A stretch of 43,673 nt of DNA from the NCBI GenBank assembly GCA_019352035.1, contig JABBNZ010000028.1, positions 1-43,673 of the forward strand, read 5' to 3'. The position numbers and the translations under genes were made by a program. Below the pieces are notes generated by a model, which saw only the letters and a program-made list of their open reading frames with translations, ran no database searches and was not told the origin of the DNA. This stretch comes from Pseudomonadota bacterium (GTDB lineage: Bacteria; Pseudomonadota; Gammaproteobacteria; Steroidobacterales; Steroidobacteraceae). This document shows, in pieces, positions 1 through 9,925 of this stretch; position 1 is the first letter of the stretch; each line of letters starts with the position of its first letter.

Positions 1-63
1 CGTCCATGGCCACCCGTGCGACGCATGCGTCGCACCCCTGTGCCTGATTTCAGAGCAGCCGTT

Positions 64-2700
<2,637 letters not shown>

Positions 2701-2723
2701 GTGTCGGCGGTCCCTCAGCGCAA

Positions 2724-3221
2724 TCAGTGCCGGACGGGGCCGCCGGCGTCCGACATGACGCTCTCGAAACGGGCGAACGCCAGCTCCTGGCCCGGCTGAG
2801 CGCAGAGGACGAGGAGCACCACCCACTTCAATTGCTCGACATCCACCTCCTCGACATCCAGCGCCAGGGCGCGCTCGATGACGAGCTCCCGCTGGCGAGT
2901 CGTAAGGACATGCTGACGGTCCAGCAGCATGAGGAAGGCCCGGCAGTCGTCCGACAACCGCGACAACTCGCCATCGGCGAATATGCGCAACCCGCCGCGC
3001 TCCTGGCGATCCTCCGCCATGCTTTCGTCCGCGGGCGCCGCCCGCTGATCGCCGACCAGCGCGGATAACCACTCCATCGCCTGCACCACTTCGCTCACGG
3101 AGAAGCCTCGCTTGCGCAGATCCTCCAGCATGTGGCGCCGCTGCGGAACGTCCGCGGGATCGGCCAGCATGTAGTGGTCGTAAACGTAAATCAGCACTTT
3201 CAGAACACTGCCGGTGGTCAT
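2724..3221 (-). CDS. smg: Smg family protein (DUF494)
   Basis: Small conserved protein of 165 residues, the usual family length, starting MTTGSVLKVLIYVYDHYM. The N-terminal helical part is followed by the typical segment on a short 'KRGFSVSEVVQAMEWL' pattern and a C-terminal half rich in acidic and hydrophobic residues. No catalytic motif can be seen, and the family's biochemical role is not established. It is linked by position to dprA and topA in many beta- and gammaproteobacteria. The start overlaps the dprA stop by four bases (ATGA, 3218-3221), which implies translational coupling. Confidence 0.92.
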   Translation of the reverse strand: MTTGSVLKVLIYVYDHYMLADPADVPQRRHMLEDLRKRGFSVSEVVQAMEWLSALVGDQRAAPADESMAEDRQERGGLRIFADGELSRLSDDCRAFLMLLDRQHVLTTRQRELVIERALALDVEEVDVEQLKWVVLLVLCAQPGQELAFARFESVMSDAGGPVRH

Positions 3222-4336
3222 CTGCTTAGTCGGCCGTAAAGGCCGCCGGGATACGGCGCGATGCGCCCCTCGAGCTCGAGAATCAGCAACATCGATGCGA
3301 TCGACTCGCCGGGCAAGCCGGAGCGAGCCACGAGCGTATCGATGGTCGCGGGTTCGAAACCGAGCGCATCTAACAGCATTTCATACTCCTTGTCCAATCG
3401 GACGCCCCCTGCGGAGGCATTGGAGCCGCCCACATCTGATGAGGCAAGTGATTGAAACTGCTGGCTAAATTGCAGCCCGGCCAGTACGTCTGCCGGCCCC
3501 TCGACGAGGTGCGCTCCCTCGCGGATGAGCTGGTGGCAGCCCCGGGAGAGCGGGCTGCGGATCGGGCCCGGCACGGCGAAGACCTCCCTTCCCTGCTGTG
3601 CCGCCCGCTGAGCGGTAATCAAGGATCCGCTGCCCTCGGCAGCCTCGACCACCAGGGTCCCGAGCGCCAGTCCGCTGATGATGCGATTGCGCTGCGGAAA
3701 GTTCTGCCGCTGCGGTCCCGTTCGCGGCGGAAACTCCGATACCAGGGCCCCGCCCGCGCGGATGCGCGTCGCCAGAGCGGCATTCTCGGCCGGGTACGTG
3801 CGATCGAGTCCGGTGCCGAGCACCGCCACCGTGCGCCCGCCCGCGGCCAGCGCTCCTTCATGGCTCGCCGCATCGATCCCCGCCGCCAAGCCGCTGGTGA
3901 TGGTCAGGCCCGCCTGCGTCAGGGCGCCGGCCAGTTCCCGGGCGATCGACCGTCCCACAGGCGATGCGCCGCGCGCCCCCACCATGGCAAGCTGCGGCGC
4001 CTTCAGCACCTCGATGTCGCCCGCCACGTAGATCGCCGCCGGCGCGCCCCGAATGGCGGCGAGCGGCTGCGGGTAGTCCGCCTCGCCCCACACCAGCAGC
4101 CGCGCGCCCCCCGCGCGCAGCCATTGGAGGTCGGCCGAAAGCGCTCCGGTGTCGGGGCTGCGCAGACACTCACGCGCTTTCGGGGGCAGATCCACCCGGG
4201 CGAGGATTTCCGGCTCGCAGATCCGCTCCAGGTCCCCGGCGGCCTGAGCGGCCAACAGCCGAACGTGCTCGCCGGTGAGTCCCGGGCTGCGCACCAACTT
4301 CGCGCCGACCATCGCCATGCTCATGGCCGCAAGCAT
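3218..4336 (-). CDS. dprA: DNA-processing protein DprA
   Basis: Binds incoming single-stranded DNA and loads RecA during natural transformation. The 372-residue protein has an N-terminal helical region (about 1-85), then the Rossmann-like DprA core (about 90-300) with GARGASPVGRSIAREL, the SGLAAGIDAASHEGAL loop, the QRNRIISGLA motif and the GSGSLITAQRAA motif. A C-terminal winged-helix domain (about 312-372, LDALGFEPATIDTLVARSGL) completes it. The start at 4336 precedes two further in-frame ATGs (4324 and 4318), so the true start could be 4 to 6 codons further in. It overlaps smg by four bases. Its presence suggests, but does not prove, natural competence. Confidence 0.95.
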   Translation of the reverse strand: MLAAMSMAMVGAKLVRSPGLTGEHVRLLAAQAAGDLERICEPEILARVDLPPKARECLRSPDTGALSADLQWLRAGGARLLVWGEADYPQPLAAIRGAPAAIYVAGDIEVLKAPQLAMVGARGASPVGRSIARELAGALTQAGLTITSGLAAGIDAASHEGALAAGGRTVAVLGTGLDRTYPAENAALATRIRAGGALVSEFPPRTGPQRQNFPQRNRIISGLALGTLVVEAAEGSGSLITAQRAAQQGREVFAVPGPIRSPLSRGCHQLIREGAHLVEGPADVLAGLQFSQQFQSLASSDVGGSNASAGGVRLDKEYEMLLDALGFEPATIDTLVARSGLPGESIASMLLILELEGRIAPYPGGLYGRLSR

Positions 4337-4393
4337 AGAGAAGGGCGCGTGGCCCAGGTCCCCTGAGAATCGATGGCGATCGTGCAGAAATGA

Positions 4394-4415
4394 GCGGTGC
4401 CGCTGGCGGCACCGC
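4394..4415 (-). terminator. Perfect hairpin just after yheS
   Basis: GCGGTGCCGC and its exact reverse complement GCGGCACCGC are separated by two bases, immediately past the yheS stop. On the leftward transcript it is followed by CTCATTTCT, only a weak U-rich stretch. It may be an inefficient intrinsic terminator or a 3'-end stabilising structure between yheS and dprA. Confidence 0.4.
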
Positions 4416-4417
4416 CC

Positions 4418-6412
4418 TTACACGGCGGCTTCCAGCGTCGCGGCGACCTCGAGCCAGCGCTCTTCGAGATCCGAGATCTCGCGCGACAGCTCGCCGTGGC
4501 GAGCGCTCAGGCACCGCTGCTCCGCGGCCCCCGCGGCGGCGTAGGTCGCGGGGTCGGCGAGCCGCGACTCGATCCCGCTGCGCTCGGCCGCGAGCCGCTC
4601 GAGAGCCGCTTCCAACTTGCGCTGCTCGGCGCGCAGCGGCGTGAGGCGGTTGCGAACCTGCGCCTCGAGCCGGCGCTGCTCCCGGCGCGAAGGAGCCGAC
4701 GGGGCGTCCGGATCCTCCGGGGAACCGGCGCCGGCGCCGCGCGCGAGCCACGCCGCGTAGTCTTCCAGGTCGCCCTCGAAGGGAGCCACGGTCCCGTCGG
4801 CCACCAGGAGGAAGCGATCGCACGCGCCGCGCAGCAACGCACGATCGTGCGAGACCACCACCACCGCGCCGGCAAAGTCCTGCAATGCCACGAGCAGGGC
4901 GTGGCGCATGTCGAGGTCCAGATGGTTGGTGGGCTCATCGAGCAGCAGCAGGTTGGGCTTGCGGGCGACGAGGATGGCGAGCGCCAGCCGCGCCCGCTCG
5001 CCGCCGGAGAACTGCCGTGTCGGCTCGAAGACCCTGTCGCCGCGAAAGCCGAAGCGGCCGAGGTGATTGCGGCGCTCGAGCTCGGTCCAGCGCGCCTGGA
5101 CCTCGCCGCCGCGGCGCTCGAGCTCGCCCATGGCCGTTCCGTCGGCATCCAGGTGCTCGAGCTCGAGTTGCGCGAAAAAGCCCGTCGCGACATCGGGGGC
5201 CGTCTCCAGGTTGCCCGCGAGGGGCGCCAGCTGGCCGGCCAGCACCCGCATCAGCGTCGATTTGCCGGCGCCGTTGCGCCCCAGGACGCCGATTCGATCG
5301 CCGGGGCTGACATCCATCGACACATCGCGCAATACCTGGCGATCGCCGTAGCCGGCCGCGAGGCGCTCCAGCGTCAGGAGCGGCCGCGGCAGCTTCGCGG
5401 GTGCCGCGAATTCCCACTCGAAGCCCTCCTCGAGGTGCAGCGAGGCGACCTCGGGGAGCCGGCTCAGCCATTTCAGGCGGCTCTGGACCTGGCGCGCCTT
5501 GCTGGCCTGCGCGCGAAAGCGGGTGACGAAACTCTCCACCCGCGCGCGCTCGCGCTGCTGGCTCGCGAGCATCGCCTGGGTGCGCTCTGCCGCTGCCGCG
5601 CGCTGCGTCTCGAAGGCGCTGTAGTTGCCCGCGTAACTGCGAAGGTGAGCGCCTTCGATGTGCAGGACCCGCCCGACCACCCCGTCGAGAAATTCCCTGT
5701 CGTGGGACACGAGCAACAGCGTTCCCGCATAGCTCTTCAGCCAGCTCTCGAGCCACATGACCGCATCGAGGTCGAGGTGGTTGGTGGGCTCATCGAGCAG
5801 CAGCGCTTCGGAGCGGCGCATCAGGGCGCGGGCGAGGTTGGCGCGCATCTGCAGTCCGCCTGAGAACTCGCGCACGGGGCGCTCCAGGTCCTCGGGCGCG
5901 AACCCCAGCCCGGCGGCGAGCTGGGCGGCGCGGCTCCCCGCCGCATAGCCGCCCAGTCGATCGTACTCCGCGTGCAGCAGGGCGAGACGCGTGCCCTCAG
6001 CCGCGGTTCCCGCCGCATGGCTCGCATCGGGTGAGGGGGGGCCGGTGGCCGTCCCTGGCGGCGGTGCCCCCGGCCCGCGCAGCCTCGCGCGGGCGCTCGC
6101 CTCCTGGGTCGGCTCGCCCATCTGCGCCTCGAGCGCCGCGAGCTCGAGATCGCCGCCGCGGATGTACTCGAGCAGAGTCGCGTCGGTCTGCGGCAGTTCC
6201 TGTGCCACTGCCGCGGTGATCAGGCCCGGGGGTGCGCCGTACTCACCCGCATCCGGCGCGAGCTCGCCTCGGATCAGGGCGAGGAGCGTGGACTTCCCGC
6301 AGCCGTTGCGGCCGACGATGCCCACCTTCTCGCCGCGAAAGATGCTGCAGGTTGCGCCGTCGATGAGAACCTGCGGCCCGCGGCGCAGGCGCACATCGGC
6401 AAGGGTCAGCAT
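4418..6412 (-). CDS. yheS: ABC-F family ATPase, YheS-like
   Basis: Soluble twin-ATPase of the ABC-F class, which acts on ribosomes rather than as a transporter. The 664-residue protein has a first Walker A GRNGCGKST (residues 34-42), signature EFSGGLQMR, Walker B LLLDEPTNHLDLD, the interdomain linker with many Arg/Gln residues, a second Walker A GRNGAGKST, signature QFSGGERAR and second LLLDEPTNHLDLD. The C-terminal 90 residues are a charged coiled coil. The N-terminus (MLTLADVRLRRGPQVLIDGA) resembles E. coli YheS more than Uup or EttA. An Ala/Gly/Pro-rich stretch of about 30 residues around residue 115-145 looks like an expanded loop. The ABC-F assignment is firm; the YheS subgroup is likely. 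Confidence 0.9.
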   Translation of the reverse strand: MLTLADVRLRRGPQVLIDGATCSIFRGEKVGIVGRNGCGKSTLLALIRGELAPDAGEYGAPPGLITAAVAQELPQTDATLLEYIRGGDLELAALEAQMGEPTQEASARARLRGPGAPPPGTATGPPSPDASHAAGTAAEGTRLALLHAEYDRLGGYAAGSRAAQLAAGLGFAPEDLERPVREFSGGLQMRANLARALMRRSEALLLDEPTNHLDLDAVMWLESWLKSYAGTLLLVSHDREFLDGVVGRVLHIEGAHLRSYAGNYSAFETQRAAAAERTQAMLASQQRERARVESFVTRFRAQASKARQVQSRLKWLSRLPEVASLHLEEGFEWEFAAPAKLPRPLLTLERLAAGYGDRQVLRDVSMDVSPGDRIGVLGRNGAGKSTLMRVLAGQLAPLAGNLETAPDVATGFFAQLELEHLDADGTAMGELERRGGEVQARWTELERRNHLGRFGFRGDRVFEPTRQFSGGERARLALAILVARKPNLLLLDEPTNHLDLDMRHALLVALQDFAGAVVVVSHDRALLRGACDRFLLVADGTVAPFEGDLEDYAAWLARGAGAGSPEDPDAPSAPSRREQRRLEAQVRNRLTPLRAEQRKLEAALERLAAERSGIESRLADPATYAAAGAAEQRCLSARHGELSREISDLEERWLEVAATLEAAV

Positions 6413-6480
6413 TGAGCCTCAGGCGCGCGAGCACTCGGCGCCATCCTGCGCCCCGGCCCCGCGGGCCCGCCTATCGGCGT

Positions 6481-8568
6481 TCAAAAAGCGCTCCCGGCGC
6501 TTTTGTCGCCGGCGGCAAGGTCGCTGCTGTCCTGAGCGTAGCGCCCGAAAGCGGCCCCCGAAGCCGCCTGGCGCTGCAGCAGCGCGAGCAGCTCCTCGGC
6601 CTTCATCGGCTCGCCGAACAATCTGCCCTGCACGAAGTGACAGCCCGCGCGGCGCAGGAATTCCAGCTGGCCGACCGATTCGACGCCCTCGGCGATGACG
6701 TCGATCTCGAGGTTGCGCCCCATCTCGATGATGGTGCGCACCAAAGTGGCGTTGCCGGAGTTCTCGCCGACGTCGCGCACGAAGGACTGGTCGATCTTGA
6801 GCGTATCGATCGGGAACTGCTGCAGGGCGGAGAGCGAGGAGTAGCCCGTGCCGAAGTCATCGATCGAGAGGTGCAGGCCCATCGCGTAGAGCTCATCGAG
6901 CAGACGCAGCGTGCGCTTGGTGTCCGCCATCAGGGTGGTCTCGGTGATCTCGAGCTCGAAGGCGGTGGGGGAGACGCCGTGGCGGCGGAACACCGAGCGG
7001 CAGCGCAGGATGAAGCTCGCCTGGCGCAGCTGCTTCAGGGAGAGGTTGAGCGAGATCCGGCCGGGATCGCCGATCTCGCCCTGCATCTGCCGGTAGTCCA
7101 TGCAGACGCGGTTCAACACCCACTCGCCGATGTCGAGGATGAGGTTGGTTTCCTCCGCGAGCGGGATGAACTGCGCGGGCGGAATGTCGCCGTGTCCCGG
7201 CAGCCGCCAGCGCAGGAGCGCCTCGGCGCCGATGATGCGTCCGCTCGCGACCTCCACCTTGGGCTGGTAGCGGATCACGAGCTCGTCGCGCTCGAGGGCG
7301 CGGCGCAGCTTGCTCTTCAGGATCAACCGCTCGACGGCCGCGGCGTTCATCTCCGGGGAATAGAAGGCGAAGGTGTTGCCGCCGTTCTGTTTCGAGTAGT
7401 ACATCGCCGCATCGGCGTTGCGGATGAGGTCGATGACGTTCTCCGCATCCCGCGGGCAGATCGCGATGCCGATGCTGGCCGTCAGAAACACCTCGTGCTG
7501 ATTCAGCTGGAAGGCGCGGCTCACCTCGGTGAGCACGGCGCGCGCGAGGTGCGCGATGGGGCCGCGGTTGTCAGTTTCCGCGGGCAGGCCCGAGATGCAC
7601 AGGGCGAATTCATCGCCCGCCAGACGCCCGAGCAGCGCGCCCTTCGGCAGCGCGCCGGTGAGCCGCTCCGCCAGCACCTCGAGCACGCGGTCCCCGGCGC
7701 CGTGCCCGAAAGTGTCATTCACCTCCTTGAAGCGGTCCATGTCGAGGTAAAGGAGCGCCACCGCCTGCGCGCTGCGCAGCCCGCGCGCGATCGTCTGCTG
7801 CAGCACGTGCTGGAACTGCATGCGGTTGGGAATCTTGGTGAGCGCATCGTAGCGGGCGAGATAGCGGATGCGGCGCTCGGCGCGCTTGCGGTCGGTGATG
7901 TTGCGCGCGACGAAAATGATGCCCTGGAACTGCGGGTCGTCGCTCTCGATCCTCGAGCCGGTGAGCGACACCGGGATCGTCTGCGAGCCGCGTGTAAGCA
8001 CCACGGTCTCCCGTGTCTCCTGCGCGGCCTGCAGCAGGTCGAAGCCTTCGCGCTCGCGCTCCTCCAGCATCGCGATGATGCCGCGCCCCAGGATCTCCTC
8101 CTCGGCGTAGCCGAGGAGCTTGCAGGCCGCGGAGTTGGCGACTTTCACCACCCCGTCGGGCGAGGTGACGAATACGGCGTCCGTCATGCTGTTGAGGACG
8201 CTGTGGAGGTAATTCTTGTGGATGGTCGACTGGCGCAGCCTCGAGCGCATGCGCTCGAGGGCCTGCTCCAGCTCGCCGATGATGTCGCTGCGGCGGACCT
8301 CGATCTGCCGGGTGTAATCGCCCTGGCCGACGCGATCGGCGCTGCGGATGAGCGCTGTCGTGGAGGACTGGATGCCGCGGGCCGCCCGCCACCCGATGAC
8401 CGCCGCGGCGAGACTGCCCAGCACCGCCAGCGCGCTGACGCCCCGCACGGTCAGGGCATCGGGCGGATGGCGCCAAATGAAAAATCCGATCACCGCCGCG
8501 GTCGCGACCAGGACGATCGCAAATGCAGCGCCGGCATACTTCAGCTTGAGATTGGCGGAGTTCACCAA
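6481..8568 (-). CDS. Membrane PAS-GGDEF-EAL cyclic-di-GMP protein
   Basis: Predicted to make and/or break the second messenger c-di-GMP. The 695-residue protein has two N-terminal membrane helices (about 10-32 and 42-62), a HAMP-like stretch (about 62-115), a PAS domain (about 120-232, ending FVARNITDRKRAERR), a GGDEF domain (about 236-400) and an EAL domain (about 420-670). The GGDEF signature is AGDEF (317-321), a variant known in active cyclases. No RxxD inhibitory site lies five residues before it. The EAL domain keeps the usual motifs: EAL (449-451), NLS, ELEITE, IDDFGTGYSSL, KIDQSF and AEGVES, so phosphodiesterase activity is likely. It sits between yheS and the HD-domain gene in the same direction. 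Confidence 0.92.
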   Translation of the reverse strand: MVNSANLKLKYAGAAFAIVLVATAAVIGFFIWRHPPDALTVRGVSALAVLGSLAAAVIGWRAARGIQSSTTALIRSADRVGQGDYTRQIEVRRSDIIGELEQALERMRSRLRQSTIHKNYLHSVLNSMTDAVFVTSPDGVVKVANSAACKLLGYAEEEILGRGIIAMLEEREREGFDLLQAAQETRETVVLTRGSQTIPVSLTGSRIESDDPQFQGIIFVARNITDRKRAERRIRYLARYDALTKIPNRMQFQHVLQQTIARGLRSAQAVALLYLDMDRFKEVNDTFGHGAGDRVLEVLAERLTGALPKGALLGRLAGDEFALCISGLPAETDNRGPIAHLARAVLTEVSRAFQLNQHEVFLTASIGIAICPRDAENVIDLIRNADAAMYYSKQNGGNTFAFYSPEMNAAAVERLILKSKLRRALERDELVIRYQPKVEVASGRIIGAEALLRWRLPGHGDIPPAQFIPLAEETNLILDIGEWVLNRVCMDYRQMQGEIGDPGRISLNLSLKQLRQASFILRCRSVFRRHGVSPTAFELEITETTLMADTKRTLRLLDELYAMGLHLSIDDFGTGYSSLSALQQFPIDTLKIDQSFVRDVGENSGNATLVRTIIEMGRNLEIDVIAEGVESVGQLEFLRRAGCHFVQGRLFGEPMKAEELLALLQRQAASGAAFGRYAQDSSDLAAGDKSAGSAF

Positions 8569-8617
8569 GGGCTAATCGCTCAGTCAGCCCCCGATATTAG
8601 TTCGCCATCGGCCGGCG

Positions 8618-8812
8618 GTCGACCCCGGAAGCATGAAGCGGCCCATCACATGCCCCAGGCCACACGGAGGTGCCCCGCCGCCACAGGGCGAGGCGGTGCT
8701 TCCAGCGAAGCACTGCTTCGCTCCGCCGAGCGCGCCTCGGGCAAAACCCACGCGCTTTGCCCGAGGCGCGCTGGACCGGGCAGGACGCCCGGCTCCAGCG
8801 CTTCATATGAGG
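8618..8812 (-). repeat. Dispersed double-hairpin repeat, copy 1 (long)
   Basis: A GC-rich palindromic element fills the space after the HD-domain gene, touching its stop codon. Read leftwards it begins GAAGCGCTGGAGCCGGGC. Hairpin 1 has arms GCGCTGGACCGGGC / GCCCGGCTCCAGCGC (about 8768-8801). Hairpin 2 is a perfect 14-base stem GCGCCTCGGGCAAA / TTTGCCCGAGGCGC (8732-8769). A CGCCGCCACAGGGCGAGG block and a terminal GCCGCTTCATG follow. The same succession occurs after mdh, and in shorter form inside rlmJ and the methyltransferase gene at 30896-31621. Whether it acts as a terminator, RNA stabiliser or mobile repeat is unknown. Confidence 0.75.
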
Positions 8813-9838
8813 CTAAAGCACGGACCAGACCTTCTTTATGTAGCCGACCATGAGGCCGCGCATGGTGGACATGGGGTCGGCGTCGGCCGCGAAGATGGGG
8901 GGGTTGCGCCGCAGCAGCCGCCAGTTCTCGCTGCGCAGCACCTGCCGCAGGTAATCGACATTGCGGTCGATGGCCTCCATATAGGGATTTCTGCCCCCGA
9001 AGAGGACCTCGAAGTATCGGTACGCGCGCCCGAACTCCCCGTCCAGGCGCTTCTCGCGCACCTCGGCGACGAAGTCCGGGGTCTGGCGCAGCAGGTCGAG
9101 CCCAGAGGCGTACTTCACCTGGCGGCCGCCATTGGCGGCGATGGGCAGCGCGACGCCGCCGAGGACGAACTCGGCATACAGCCGGTCGCGGCACTTCTCG
9201 AGATAGCAGCGGTCGGCCATCTGCGCGACCATGTCGGCGGTGCCGAGCAGGTGTCCCACGACGATATCGCGTGGATCGGAAACGCGCGTCTCGATCTCGG
9301 GGAACGGCAGCTCGTACCCGGTGAAATGGATGACCTCGCGCGCGACCGGGACCCAATGCGCCAGGCCGACTTCGGGCAGGAACTCCTCGAGGAAGCGCGC
9401 ACCGCGCGAGACATGGATGCGGGTGAATTCCGCGCCGTTGCGCGAATCCTGGTCGTCGGCGCGGCGCAGGTAGCCCACGTCGTGAAAGAGGCCGGTGATC
9501 AGGCCCGCGACTGCCCGCTCCCCGCCCAGCCGCTCATCCTCGGGCGCCTGGCGCTCGTACCCGACGATCAGGCGCGCCAGCGCCAGGGTGATGTCCAGCG
9601 TGTGCTGACGGTCGTGGTAGACGGTGTCCACACCGTAAAAGCCCGGGACCTCGCCCGCGAACAGACGCTCGAAATGCGCGAACGACAGCCGCAGCGGATC
9701 CATGGGCGCATCGGGCCACGTGGGCCGGTAGAGCGCCTCGACTGCCCGCAGCACCGCGTCCGGGGAGCTGACCTGGACGGAATTGGTGACATCGAAGTCA
9801 CTGCGCCGGGCGCTGCTCATTCTGGTGGTTTGTAACAC
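8813..9838 (-). CDS. HD-domain phosphohydrolase (PDEase-like)
   Basis: Predicted metal-dependent phosphohydrolase of 341 residues. The metal-binding pattern is visible as YHDRQHTLDI (His75, His79), then GLFHDVGYL (His119-Asp120), and later VIHFTGYE. This succession recalls the catalytic core of class I cyclic-nucleotide phosphodiesterases (YHN..H....V / HD..H), but similarity beyond the metal ligands is not obvious. No membrane segment or sensory domain is seen, and the substrate is unknown. A second in-frame ATG at 9820 (MSSARRSDF) is an alternative start. It stands directly upstream of the GGDEF-EAL gene in the same direction, so a link with nucleotide signalling is possible but not shown. 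Confidence 0.75.
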   Translation of the reverse strand: MLQTTRMSSARRSDFDVTNSVQVSSPDAVLRAVEALYRPTWPDAPMDPLRLSFAHFERLFAGEVPGFYGVDTVYHDRQHTLDITLALARLIVGYERQAPEDERLGGERAVAGLITGLFHDVGYLRRADDQDSRNGAEFTRIHVSRGARFLEEFLPEVGLAHWVPVAREVIHFTGYELPFPEIETRVSDPRDIVVGHLLGTADMVAQMADRCYLEKCRDRLYAEFVLGGVALPIAANGGRQVKYASGLDLLRQTPDFVAEVREKRLDGEFGRAYRYFEVLFGGRNPYMEAIDRNVDYLRQVLRSENWRLLRRNPPIFAADADPMSTMRGLMVGYIKKVWSVL

Positions 9839-9925
9839 GGCCTCATGCCGCTCCCCGGGGAGCGATATTTCAGCCAGTCTAGGAGGCGTCCCCTCCCTGC
9901 CACTGCGACGCGCTGCTCAGTTTCG

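Noticed and set aside
9849-9864. Perfect 16-base palindrome CGCTCCCCGGGGAGCG between prlC and the HD gene, considered as a terminator
   Set aside because: It has no T-run on the leftward strand, and a loop-free palindrome folds poorly. It could be a protein site, but nothing supports that.
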